Source: Paratinospora sagittata
Lineage: Eukaryota > Streptophyta > Magnoliopsida > Ranunculales > Menispermaceae
Assembly: GCA_035771175.1 (NCBI GenBank)
Contig: CM069589.1
Coordinates: forward strand, 29,344,201 to 29,408,200
Length of the DNA stretch: 64,000 bases
Direction of reading: 5' to 3'
Position 1 is the stretch's first letter. Each line of letters starts with the position of its first letter. A program made the translations under genes and the position numbers. Of the stretch, positions 20,849-31,808 are shown in pieces. The notes beneath the pieces were generated by a model. The model was not told the origin of the DNA. It did no database searches and was given only the letters and a program-made list of their open reading frames with translations.

Positions 20849-22461
20849 TTGTGTTCTCTCTCTTTTCTTGTTAAAGTTCATTGGTTCATACAAAGAGTGC
20901 AAAGTGTTGAACTTGCACCTTTTGATCAGGAGATTGAGAAAAGAGCTAAAGAAGAAAACATCGTTGAAGGGAATAATCAGTTAACTCTAAGGGATTACTT
21001 CAAGCCAATGGTGAACAATAACTATTCTGGTATCGCATGGCTACCAATCAATAACAACAACTTCGAGTTAAAGCCTACCTTGATTACCATGGTGCAACAA
21101 CACCAGCTTAATACAGCGCCTCAAGAAGATCCAGTGGTCCACATTAACACTTTCTTGGAGATGTGTGACACAGTGAAGATAAACGGAGTCCCAAAATATC
21201 AAATTCGGTTGAGGTTGTTCCCGTTTTCATCGAGGGATAAAGCAAGGTCTTTGCTTCAATATCTACTATCAAAGAACATTACAACATGAGAAGAGATGCT
21301 TCAGAAATTCTTCACACCTACAAAGATTTCACAACTGAGAGCAGAAATAAGTCAGTTTAAGTAGTTGGAATTTGAATCCTTGTATGAGGCATGAGAAAGT
21401 TCAAGGACCTACTGAGAAGATGTCCTCAACATGGGTACCAAGAGTTGCTATAGATCCAGATGTTCTATAATGCTATGACCTTATCAACAAGGTCATTAGT
21501 TGATGCTGCAACAGGTGGTAAACTCTTGGGGAAGACAGTTGATGAATCCCTCTTGTTGATTGAAGAGATGGCCTCCAATACCTATGAGCATGCAATTGAG
21601 AAGACTTCAATGAAGAAAGTGGTTGGGCTACATGAGGTTGATCAAATGATCTCTATGTCTGCACAGATGGAGAGTATCTTGTATCACATAGCGGCGTTAT
21701 CTAACAAGGTCGCCACTCTGCACAGAAGTCCGTCATCTTCCATAACATCCATTGCAGCCGCTAGCTCAGTTCCTCAAGGTTTTTGTGGTCAAGAGGAACA
21801 AGTACAATATGTGAACAATAGACTGTACAATTATAGAGGAAACCAAGGTGGAACCCATGTGCTAAATCAGTACCATCCGGGGGTTTGGAATCAGGAAAAT
21901 CATTCCTATTTCAATAATTGGAATGTGTTACAACCACCAGAGTTCAATCAACTACCACCACAAGATAGGAAGACTCCACTTGAGGACATCTTGGCCAAGT
22001 TTATTGGAGAAACATCCAATAATTTTGAGAAGACTGAGTCTAGGGTCAACAATATGAAGACCCGCATAGGAAACATGAGTGCCTCAATAAACAATTTAGC
22101 GATCCAAATTGGTCAGATAACCTCATCCATTACTGCCCCACAAAGAAGTTTCTTCCCTAGTAATACAAAGACCAATCCAAAGGAACAGTGCAAGGAAATC
22201 AAATTGAGAAGTGGCAAAGAAGTTGGGAATTCCTTGTCACCAAGTAATGACAAGCCGAGTTCTTCATCATCATCATCCATTCCTTCATCATCCACACATG
22301 TTCAAGAAGATGCTCAAGAAGAAATTGATGAGGAAAATCTGAACAAAGGCAAGAAAGTTGTGCCAAAGCAAAAAGAAGTGGCAAATAATAAACTATGTTC
22401 CGGGCCATATTACTTTCCGGACGACCCACCTATCCTCAATAATCCTATTCCATATCCTTAA
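20849..22461 (+). pseudogene. gag: Athila-like gag (broken, zinc knuckle absent)
   Basis: The start ATG is lost; the recognisable protein begins SVELAPFDQEIE and continues LTLRDYFKPM, NNFELKPTLITMVQQ, HINTFLEMCD and RLRLFPFSSRDKARS (20890-21280). A TGG-to-TGA change stops it at 21287-21289, and the next 170 bp contain more stops. The frame resumes at 21460 with MFYNAMTLSTRSLVDAATGG, then a region rich in Asn, Gln and Ser, a helix (about 22000-22130), and the IKLRSGKEV segment marking the gag-protease link. The Cys-rich knuckle that Athila gags carry ahead of the QYVNN segment cannot be seen; only one Cys remains there. Confidence 0.9.
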
Positions 22462-22503
22462 AGGTTTGCAAAGAAAAAGTTAGATGATCAGTTTGCAAAA
22501 TTT

Positions 22504-23070
22504 TTGGATATTTTCAAGGAAATTCACATCAACATACCATTTGCAAATGTTTTGGAGCAGATGCCCAACTATGCCAAATTCATGAAAGATGTGATGTCCA
22601 AGAAAAGAAAGCTGGAAGAGTTTGAGACCTTCAAGCTCACTGAGGAATGTGCCATCCTACAGAAGAAGTTGCCCCAAAAACTCAAAGATCCAGGGAGTTT
22701 TACTATCCCTTGTGTTATTGGCACATCATCATTTAATAAAGTGTTATGTGATTTGGGTGTCAGTATTAATTTGATGCCCATGTCTGTTTTCAGGAAACTT
22801 GGACTTGGAGAGGTCAAGCCCACCACCATATCTCTTCAACTGGCAAATAGGTCCATCACATATCCAAAAGGCATAATTGAAAATGTGCTTGTAAAGGTGG
22901 ACAAGTTCATCTTTCTTGTTGACTTTGTGGTGCTTGATAATGAAGAAGATGGTGAGATACCTCTTATCTTGGGAAGACCATTTCTAGCCACGGGTCATGC
23001 CTTGATTGATGTCCACAAGGGAGAGCTCACACTAAGGGTCAACGATGAGGAAGTAATGTTCAACATCTAG
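22504..23070 (+). pseudogene. pol: Athila-like aspartic protease region
   Basis: This open segment of 188 codons includes INIPFANVLEQMPNYAKF, the FTIPCVIG strand, the active-site segment CDLGVSINLMP (Asp codon 22748-22750), VFRKLGLGE, and LGRPFLATGHALIDV. Athila proteases usually have D-L-G-A-S; here the fourth position is Val. The downstream frame after a TAG at 23068-23070 carries the ISMSL-like linker. Gag lies just upstream in another frame, so the ancestral gag-pol would need at least one repair here. Confidence 0.88.
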
Positions 23071-23076
23071 AAGTCT

Positions 23077-23446
23077 TTGAAGTTCCCAGAAGATAAGAAT
23101 TCATGTCACAAAGTTAACATTTTAGGGTGTTGTATTCATGATATCAATATGGAAATGAGTCTAGTGGATCCTTTAGAGAAGTGCCTTGTCCACTCAATTT
23201 CTAAAAACTTGATGACGAATGATGAGGACAAGCAATGTCTTATGGCACTTGAAGCCCATAGTGAAGACTCTCCACAATCCAAGAATGAAAGTATTGAAGA
23301 CGTGGGCTTCTTCACAAGAAGTGAGCACCTCAGCACCAGAATTGAAGCCACTACCAGATAATCTGAGATATGCATTTTTTGGGGTTAAATCTACATTCCC
23401 AGTGATCATTTCATCATCCCTATCTTAGACACAAGAAGAAAAGTTA
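23077..23446 (+). pseudogene. pol: Protease-RT linker of Athila-like pol
   Basis: The segment after protease includes a variable acidic stretch, then APELKPLPDNLRYAFFGVKSTFPVIISSSL in a second frame (23330-23428), which is the standard entry into Athila RT. A frame change lies near 23330, and a TAG follows the SSSLS segment before RT resumes. Confidence 0.8.
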
Positions 23447-24427
23447 TTGAGAATCTTGAGAATGCACAAGACTGCCATTGGGTGGTCCATAACAAATATT
23501 AAGGGTATCGGTCTTACCATATGCATGCACAAGATTATGATGGAAGAGTTGTACAAGCCTACAGTAGAGCACCAAAGAAGATTGAACCCAGCCATGAAAG
23601 AAGTTGTGAAGGCAGAAATTCTTAAATGGCTAAAGGCAGTAGTCATCTATGCTATCTCTGACAGCTCATGGGTGAGCCCAGTTCAAGTTGTACCAAATAA
23701 GGGTGGCATCACAGTGGTCAAGAATGAGAATGAAGAACTAATCTCTACAAGGACAGTAACAGGGTGGCGAGTTTGTATTGACTACAGGAAGTTCCAGTAT
23801 TATTATTTTCTTGATGGGTATTCAGGCTACAATCAAATTGTCATAGCTTCAGAAGGTCAAGGAAAGAAAACCTTCACATGTCCCTATGGTACATTTGCAT
23901 TCAAACTAATGCCATTTGGTTTGTGCAATGCTTCAGTAACCTTTCGTAGGTGTATGATGGCAATATTTGCTGACATGGTGCAGGACATTATGGAGGCGTT
24001 TATGGATGACTTTTCAGTCTTTAGCTCTTCATTTGATCATTGTTTGAAAAATCTTGCCTTAGTGTTAAAAAGATGTGAGGATAAAAATTTGGTACTTAAC
24101 TGCGAAAAATTCCATTTCATGGTCCATAAGGGGATTCTACTTGGCCACAGAGTGTCTTCACAGGGGTTAAAAGTTGATAGAGCCAAGATTATGGCTATTG
24201 AGAAGCTCACATACCCAATCAATGTCAAAGGAATTAGAAGCTTTTTAGGTCATGCGGGGTTCTACAGAAGATTTATCAAGGACTTTTCTAAGATAACTAA
24301 GCCTTTGTGTCATCTGCTTGAGAAGGACGCTCCTTTTGTGTTCAATGAAAACTATGTGAAGGCCTTTGAGCATCTCAAGCAAGCTCTTATTTCTGCTCCT
24401 CTTATGGTGGTACCTAATTGGAAATAG
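23447..24427 (+). pseudogene. pol: Athila-like reverse transcriptase with internal deletion
   Basis: The long open segment shows the N-terminal KTAIGWSITNIKGI, then HQRRLNPAMKEVV, SWVSPVQVVP, TVTGWRVCIDYRK, FLDGYSGYNQI, FAFKLMPFGLCNA, and FMDDFSVF with the catalytic Asp pair (24004-24009). After it come LGHRVSSQGL and FLGHAGFYRRFIKDFS. Between CIDYRK and FLDGYSG, about 25-30 residues normally present (the finger segment with the LPFIDQ motif) are missing without loss of frame. The enzyme would therefore be inactive in spite of an open frame. A TAG ends it at 24425-24427. Confidence 0.92.
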
Positions 24428-24930
24428 CCATTTGAGATCATGTGTGATGCGAGCGACTATGCTATTGGAGGTTTTAGGACAAAGAAGATATACATTATTT
24501 CGGGCAATCTACTATGTCAGTCGTACCCTTGTTGATGCCCAAGAAAATTACACTACCACGGAAAGGAACTACTTGCGGTGGTATTTGCTTGTGAAAAGTT
24601 CTGATCCTACATCATTGGGTCGAATGTTATCGTCTACACTGATCATGCGGCTATCCGGTACTTGTTTGCCAAGAAAGATGCCAAGCCCAGAATGATTAGA
24701 TGGATATTGTTACTCTAAGAGTTTGATCTTGAGATCGAAGATAAAAAAAAGGAGTGAAAATGTGGTTGCGGAAAATGTGGTTGCGGATCACCTATCAAGG
24801 CCGCGACATGAAGATAAAGAAGATGAATGTCCAATTCAAGAACTCTTCCCAAATGAACAACTCTATGGAGTGAAGGCCAATCTCCCATGGTTCGCAGACT
24901 ATGTTAAACTACTTGTCTAGCGGAGTGTTG
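24428..24930 (+). pseudogene. pol: Athila-like RNase H (several frames)
   Basis: The frame of RT continues past a TAG as PFEIMCDASDYAIGG with the first catalytic Asp. A shift then puts AIYYVSRTLVDAQENYTTTE in another frame, followed by the segment [19 protein letters not shown] in a third, and DHLSRP near 24785-24805. The closing part, PNEQLYGVKANLPWFADYVKLL, links to integrase. A short tandem repeat of GTGGTTGCGGA-type sequence at 24762-24788 duplicates the NVVAD codons. Confidence 0.85.
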
Positions 24931-25259
24931 CCTCCAAATTTTTCTCATGGGAAGCAGAAAAAGTTCTTACACGATGTGAGGTTCTATATGTGGGATGATC
25001 CTTTGTTGTTCAAGTGATGCAATGATCAAGTTATAAGAAGGTGTGGTCCAGAAAAGGAGATTCAAGCAATACTTAATGATTGTCATTCATCTTTATATAG
25101 TGGTCATTTCGGTGATACAAGAACGACTTTCAAAGTGTTACAAAGTGGTTTATACTTGCCAACTCTCTTTAGGGATAATTATACATTTGTGAAGACTTGT
25201 GACTGATGCCAAAGGCATGGCAACATCTCTAGGCCACATGAGTCGCTCGTGACTCCTAT
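24931..25259 (+). pseudogene. pol: Athila-like integrase zinc domain (before the solo LTR)
   Basis: The segment includes FYMWDDP-like linker, then HSSLYSGHFGDTRT, where His residues of the HHCC module lie, then VLQSGLYLPTLFRDNYTFVKTCD and CQRHG with the Cys pair. A TGA replaces the codon between the two Cys residues. It ends at TSD copy CCTAT (25255-25259), where the solo LTR begins; the frame resumes at 28114. Confidence 0.85.
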
Positions 25260-26165
25260 TGTCACGACCCACTGTACGTGATGTCATGACTAGCACTGAA
25301 CCCTCGGGTATACACTCTGACGATACACCCGACTTCCCGTCAGCTTAACTTAAACACTAATCCCAAATACAAATGATCTTATATAACATCCATCCAAACA
25401 TGATCAACAACAATAAATATTTCATCTCCAAAAATACCAAGTATAAAATTCCAAAAGTTCAAATAATATAAAACCATACACATCCCATTTATGTGTTAAT
25501 TATACATATGTTAGGTGTTATCATGTACATAATATCAAAATACAAAAGTGTACAACACCTATATCAACAAAATATTGAAAAGAATGCTCTGCAGTCAAGC
25601 CTTCCCTTTCCCTTTCCCAGAACCTGAAATGATAAGGATGAGGTGTGAGCTACAACAAGCTCAGTGAATTTCTTTTACAAGTGGCTACATATATGTGCAT
25701 TTATGTAAAACATGTCAAGATCATTAAAGTGTTTGAAATAACATGAGATAACATGGTGATGAAACAAGATTACATACATGCTAATATAATGCATCATGTC
25801 ATAACAAGACAATGCATACCATTTAAATAACATGCAATGCAATCTTAACACCTCTTAGGTAAGAATCAATTCGAGAACACGAGTGTGCGAAACCCATGCC
25901 CGAACGACCTGTTACCAGTATTCTAATAGGAATTCCAAGCGCACCTCACCGATTTACAATTCTTTTCAAATCCTATTTCAGGTCTAGGTGAACCACGACT
26001 GCGCCTACCCTTAAAACCCTTTGTCAGGTCCACAATTGGGGATCTCTCTAGACTTACAAGACTTCCCTAAGAAAATCAAAACTAGAAGACCCAACCAAAT
26101 TGCTAACCCAATGGAATATGCTCAAATTCATTTCATGAATCAATTAAAACATGCGTATGCCATAT

Positions 26166-26199
<34 letters not shown>

Positions 26200-28108
26200 A
26201 TTTGAAACAAGTTATATAATACAATGCCACGTATATGAAAACCAACAAGTAAAGAGAACACTCACACTCGATTGGCTAAGTCTAGCCAATTCAAGTTTCA
26301 ATCCGCAAGCCAGTACTAGTAAGATCACAAATCACCTCACTTACCTCGACTTCCAACTAGCCCACTTGGGTTACTCAAATCAATTAGAATCCCTACATAA
26401 TACATATGGTTCATACAATACTAAAATCGGCCAAAGTATGCTTATAACCATGTTTAAACTCAATATCAAAGACAACTAATGATTCTAGAATGGTTAACCC
26501 ATGAGCCAAATCTCTATTGCCCAATTTAACCCATTAACATCAAATTAAACTATACATAACCCAAATTTAATGCCATATGTTGATCCCCTTGATCTCAAAC
26601 ACTATAATACAAAGCATTCAATCATATTAGGGGTTAATTTGACTATTCATCAAGTCAATTTCACCAATTGACTAAGTCTTGGTCAAAATTCCCAATTTGG
26701 GCAATACATAGCCTAAGGTCAAATTAAACTAAGGCTTTCAATTTTAACACAAGTCCAAACATTCTAAACCCATAATTCTATCCAATTTGGGTTCAATTAA
26801 GCAATCCCCAAGTCAATTTTATCAATTGTCTTGATTTTGGTCAAAAGCCCCAATTTGATGGAAATTGTCAATTTACATGGCCTAAGCCAAAATTACTCTA
26901 TAATAGGGTTTCCTATACTCAAGATCAGTAAATTAGAGTGTCATACATCCATATATATTCATCAATTTCATCTAAATCACAAGAAATTTGAATAAGGAAC
27001 CTTAGGTCAAAATTCTAGTTTAGGTGAAGTCTATGAAACCCTTCCAATTTCTAAGGGTTTCACCATTTTTAGACTCCCAATGCCTTCTAGATTAATATAT
27101 CCTAATCTCAAAACCTAAGTCCAACATTGGATTTCTTACCTCTCCCTTAAATTTTGGGATCCAAGAGTGGAAAACATTCATTATATATTGGTTGAGGTTA
27201 GGGAAGGTCATTAGTATGAAAAACAAGCATAAATCAACCCATACAAGAAAACCCTAACCTTAGACTTTCAGGATTCATAGAAACCCTAGGTTGAAAAATC
27301 AATTTTCGTGCATGTGGGAAAGTGATGGAAGGAAGAAAATGAGAAAAAAATGGGGAAGAATGGTTACCTTAGGTGATTCTTGAGCACAAATCACCAAAAC
27401 CCCTCCTTTTTCCTCCCTTTTCTCCTCTCCTCCTTCAAACTCTCTAACACTCTTTGAAAGTGAAAAAAATGAACAAGTGAGTCCAAAAATTGTGGTAGTT
27501 GCTTTTATAGAAAACATTTGGGCCCACACTTAAAAATACACTTAATAAATAGAAGGAACAGTTTCCTGCTGAAATTACTTTCACTTAGATACTCAATTTC
27601 TTGTAAATGACTCATCAATTTAACATCATAACCGTTCAAACGTTTTAGAGTCAGTTACCAAAATTCAGGTAAAATTTTAGTTCAATCCAATGGTAAGATT
27701 TCGAGATCCAACCATTTGATCAAAACTACACAAGAAAATCCGTAAATCCGTGAAACAATGTTTGGAGCCTTATAACTCACATTAAACAACCCCGATCAAG
27801 ATCTTCACCGTTCATAATTAAGACCTATCAGAGAAGAATAAGCTGACAAAATTTCAGCTCAATCATATGATGAATCTAGGAGATCAAGCCAATGATGTAA
27901 TCGGTAACAAAAATTTCTTCCTCCATGGAGCGAGCTCCACTGATCCAAAACACCGTTTTTGACACGTTTCGACGTCGAACGGGTCTCCGATCATTCCGAA
28001 ACTTCATGCAAAGACACTCGAACCAAGGCACGTCGAGCATCATATACGTATACGTATACGGCTACTCTAAGGGTCAAAATGACGTCATCTTAAGGTACGG
28101 GCGTTGCA
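25260..28108 (-). repeat. Solo Gypsy LTR (2.85 kb), TSD CCTAT
   Basis: The plus strand starts TGTCACGACCC and ends GGGCGTTGCA; on the sense (minus) strand the LTR begins TGCAACGCCC and ends GGGTCGTGACA. CCTAT flanks it at 25255-25259 and 28109-28113. No PBS, PPT or coding sequence remains, so unequal LTR recombination has removed the element. The same family occurs at 31809-34459 and, with gag attached, at 39326-42207. A TGACGTCA palindrome lies at 28080-28087. The small open frames inside are unsupported. Confidence 0.93.
26168..26197. repeat. (TA)n microsatellite
   Basis: About 15 uninterrupted TA dinucleotides lie within the solo LTR. Confidence 0.9.
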
Positions 28109-28113
28109 CCTAT

Positions 28114-29041
28114 CATGGAGGTTGAATTGTTTGATGTGTGGGGCATTGATTTCATAGGGACCATTCTTATCATCGTTTGGCAAGACATACATTTAACTTA
28201 CGGTGGACTATGTGTGAAAGTGGGTAGAAGCCACTGCTACTACAATTAATGATGCTAGGGTGGTACTAAAATTTCTTTAAAAAAACATTTTTACTAGATT
28301 TGTTACCCCTCGAGCAATTATTAGTGATGAAGTATCCCACTTTTGCGACAAGTTGTTCAAGTCTCTTCTTGCCAAATATGGAGTCAAGCACAAGATTGCT
28401 ATGCCTTACCATCCACAATCCAATGGTCAAGTTGAGCTCTTTAATAGAGAACTGAAGCCAATTCTGGAGAAGACAATAAACGTCAATAGAAAGGATTAGG
28501 CTACAAAGTTGGATAATGCATTATGGGCGTATCGTACGGCATACAAGACTCTATTGGGATGTCTCTCTATCGGTGAGTGTTTGGCAAGCCATGTTACCTT
28601 CCCGTTGAGCTTGACCATAAGGCATTTTGGGCAGTAAAGAAGTTGATTTTAGACTTAAAGGCTTTGAGTGAACAAAGACTACTTCAATTAAATGAAATGG
28701 AGGAGTTCTGCTATGAAGCTTATGAGAATGCCAAGATCTACAAAGAAAAGACCAAGCAATGGCATGACAAGCAAATTTTAAGGCGAGAATTCATACCAGG
28801 CCAACAAGTTCTTCTCTACAACTCCCGGTTGAGACTGTTTTTCAGGAAGCTCAAATCAAGATGGTCGGGTCCTTTTCAAATCTCCAAGGTTTTTCCTTAT
28901 GGGGTTGTGGAACTCCAATGTACCGATAGACGTATCTTTCGTGTCAATGGCCAACGATTGAAGCATTACTATGGCATTGATGATCGCAGTGAGGAGACGT
29001 CTTTTCTTCAAAAACCAACATGGAAAGAAGAGCGAGTCTAG
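28114..29041 (+). pseudogene. pol: Athila-like integrase core and C-terminal domain
   Basis: After the solo LTR the core resumes with EVELFDVWGIDFIG (first Asp codon 28147-28149). A frame change follows, then RFVTPRAIISDEVSHF (second Asp codon 28326-28328), KHKIAMPYHPQSNGQVE (Glu codon 28434-28436) and NRELKPILEKT. TAG follows VNRKD. The open part 28577-29041 has FGKPCYLPVELDHKAFWAVKKL, NEMEEFCYEAYENAKIYKEKTKQWHDKQI and the SH3-like end FQISKVFPYGVVEL...NGQRLKHYYG. The catalytic triad survives, but the frame is broken in at least three places. The usual SDGGSHF reads SDEVSHF. Confidence 0.92.
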
Positions 29042-30743
29042 CTTAAGACTATAAAAAAGCGCTTGTTGGGAGGCAACCCACCTGGTTTTTAGTTTTATGT
29101 TAATGTTTTCTTTTTTGTCATTGTAGTATAGAAGTTGAGTTTTACTTGTTACTACTGACATCTCTCTTTGTCATTCCCCAGGCACTCATTCAAGTTTGGG
29201 GGTCCTCACCAATGCCAAGAAAAGGAGAATCATTTTTGGAGCATCAACCCACATGGTTTAAGGGAGGTTCGTTATCCTTTAACTCTTTATCTTGTTTTGT
29301 GGATGTTTGTACATTGAGGGCAATGCACATCTTAAGTTTGGGGGAGAGTTTGCATTTTTCTGTCTTAGTGAAAAAGTTGTCCGCATTTGCATTTTTAGGG
29401 ATGCTTTTTAGAATTTTTATTTTTTTTGGCTGAGTCATATCATTGAATAATTCCATATTCCATTATGAACTTTGATTTGATTTGATTTTGTATGGATGGT
29501 CTATGAAAAGTTTAGCACTTGGTTTTGAACGTGATTGTTGGAAAATTAGAAAATACTCTTAAGTCTGTGTGCTTGATTTACTTTCCGATGTTTATTGAAT
29601 AATCTTGTTGACCTTTGAGTATGAATCATGATCATTAGTGCCACTTACTTTTTAAATCAAGATTTTGCAAGTTAAGCATTTTTGGGTCTCACTTTTCAAA
29701 CTGAACTATAGAACTTGCTTGATCTCTTCTTGAGGTGAAATCCTAGGAATCACACCATGATAGAGATGATTTAGGCCATTTTTGGGTAGATTGAGCCATA
29801 AAGCCTACCCAATTCTTAAATTGCCCTTAGTCACCCTATTTTGAGCCTGATATCTTGTTTATTGTCACCTAATATGATGAGCCAAGGCCTTTATTTGAAT
29901 TATCCTTGTTTTTCACCCTTGCACCCCTAACTCTTTGAAATTGTTCATTTTAAAGAGGGTTGGGTTGTTTTCTTGGGAATGCATGTGAAAATGGGCTATG
30001 AAATGAAAATGTGATGTGAAGGTGATTAAAAAAAAGGTTCAAAATGAGGTTTCATGTGAAAAAGAGAAAAAGAAAGATGAATAATGAAAAAAATGAAAAA
30101 GAAAAAGAGAAATTATGTTTCTTCATCAATGTATGAATGAATAAGTTTGAGGGTATTTTGGAAGTAATGAGGATGAAAAATTTGAAAAATTCTGATCTTA
30201 TGTTGGGGTTTGGTTCATGTTGTATGGCATGGGATATGTGTAAAAGTTTATGTTTCAAAGATGTTTTGGGTGCTTTGAGCTTCGTTTTATCCATTTTATG
30301 ATACCCTTAACCTTAGCCTTACATTACAAGCTTGATAAAGTCCTACTGATCTTAATTGGTGTGAAACCTACATTAGTGATGAGAAATGAGAAAAGCATGC
30401 ATATAAAATTCCTGTTTTGTTTTGTTGAGATCATATTTCTATCTTGCTTGCATTGGTCTATATGATTTATGAGTGGTCATGTGAATGATGTCTTTGGTTT
30501 GTTTGTCAATGAGGATAGAAAAGAAGATAGGGTTTTGTAGATTGAAATTCTAGACAAACAAGTTTAAACTTCCAAAGTTTTCCTTGAGTTATGTTTTATG
30601 AAATGTGTGTTGTCTTTGAGATCATGTGAATCAATTTTTGCAAATCAAACCATTGTTCATTCTGGAATATGTGAAGAGTTTTGTTTTTTCAAATTCATTT
30701 TTCTCTTTGCTCGGGACAATCAAAGTGTAAGTTTGGGGGATCT
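29042..30743 (+). other. 3' untranslated region of the composite Athila with three PPT-like tracts
   Basis: No gene is visible in this 1.7 kb. Classical Athila elements carry an envelope-like gene here, but only short unrelated frames remain (for example 29146-29433). The region starts with the lineage's TTGGGAGGCAACCCA stretch (29066-29080). AAGTTTGGGGG-type purine tracts occur at about 29191-29204, 29333-29347 and 30728-30743, and only the last adjoins an LTR. An A/G-rich block at 30020-30115 is low complexity. Confidence 0.75.
30728..30743 (+). other. Polypurine tract of the composite Athila
   Basis: TAAGTTTGGGGGATCT lies directly before the 3' LTR start TGATAAGTGG. This is the expected place for the plus-strand primer. 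Confidence 0.85.
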
Positions 30744-31351
30744 TGATAAGTGGAGTTTTGGTTAGTTGTTTTGCATGTTATTTGGTTAGTTTTTAGGTTC
30801 ATTTGGTTAGTTTTTAGGTTCATTTGGTTAGTTTTTAGGTGTTTTTGCATACTTAGTACACTTAATCACTTTAGGTAAATTTAGCAATTTAAGTGTGTTT
30901 AAGAGGTTTATTTTAGGTGTTTTCATTAATTTGATACATTAGATCAGTTTAGGAAAATAATCATGATTTTTAGGAATTTTTCAATGAATAAATAATGTCG
31001 TGTTCATAAGCATAAGTTCACTTTTTACATGTTCATACATACTTCCATATAGAACTGTGCTTCTTGATTAGTATAGATGATTTACTTGTGTTTTTGCTAT
31101 GTTTTGTAGGTAAATAAAAAGTTTTAAAGTAGATTGAAACATGGTTCAAATGGTGTTGAAAAGTAGCTAAGAACATGTGCAAAATGTGGAGAAGTAATGA
31201 AGAAAACAAATCTAAGAAGTTGGATAAAATGGCTAAGTCTAGAAGCTAAACAAGCCAGCACACACACCCAACACTCGAAACTGGGTGCCGCAGTTCCCAA
31301 ATCGTGTCATGGTGGTGTTGAAAGAACATAAATTGGGCGTCGTGGCGCTGG
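30744..31351 (+). repeat. 3' LTR of composite Athila, first part
   Basis: This matches 17798-18307, with extra copies of a GGTTAGTTTTTAGGTTCATTT unit near the start. It stops at GGCGCTGG, where a Copia LTR begins. The LTR continues at 54638. Confidence 0.92.
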
Positions 31352-31619
31352 TGTTGGCCCAGATATGTCCAAAAGGGGGGTGAATTGCACACTTAGCATA
31401 TTTTAAACACTTAGCAGATTTTAACCTTTCTTAAAAATGTGCAAAATAATGAAAGCAGATTAAACAAAGTATAGCAATCAAATACAACAAATGTAAATGA
31501 GATAATGCAAGCAAGATTTATAGTGGTTCGGCTGCGCCTACATCCACTACCTAACCTCCTCTGTTAAGATTTGTTCAAACTCCACTATGGACCTTCTTAC
31601 GGGTGAAGATCAAATCGGT

Positions 31620-31772
31620 ACACTTTCTCAACTTGCGGGTGTGAGAACTACCGTTTGTCAACTTATGGGTGTGAGAAAATCGTTTCTCAACTTACGGGTG
31701 TGAGAAGACCGTTTCTCAGCTTCCGAGTGTGAGAAGATTGTTTCTCAACCTCAGGGTGTGAGATGACCGTTA
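31620..31772. repeat. 27-30-bp tandem repeat in Copia LTR, five units
   Basis: Five units of the form TCTCAACTT...GGGTGTGAGA-AGACCGTT run in tandem. Each can fold through its TCTCA and TGAGA ends. The same array has two to three units in the other LTR copies. Confidence 0.88.
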
Positions 31773-31808
31773 CAACTTCGAGCAACACTTGCTCTTGCCC
31801 AGTGACTA

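Noticed and set aside
29146..29433. Open frame after Athila integrase, a possible envelope-like gene
   Set aside because: Only 95 codons, no signal peptide followed by an ectodomain pattern, and G-tract sequences run through it. Nothing supports an envelope-like function.
30052..30294. Minus-strand frame with Phe-rich end
   Set aside because: It reads through A/G-rich low-complexity sequence and has no recognisable domain.
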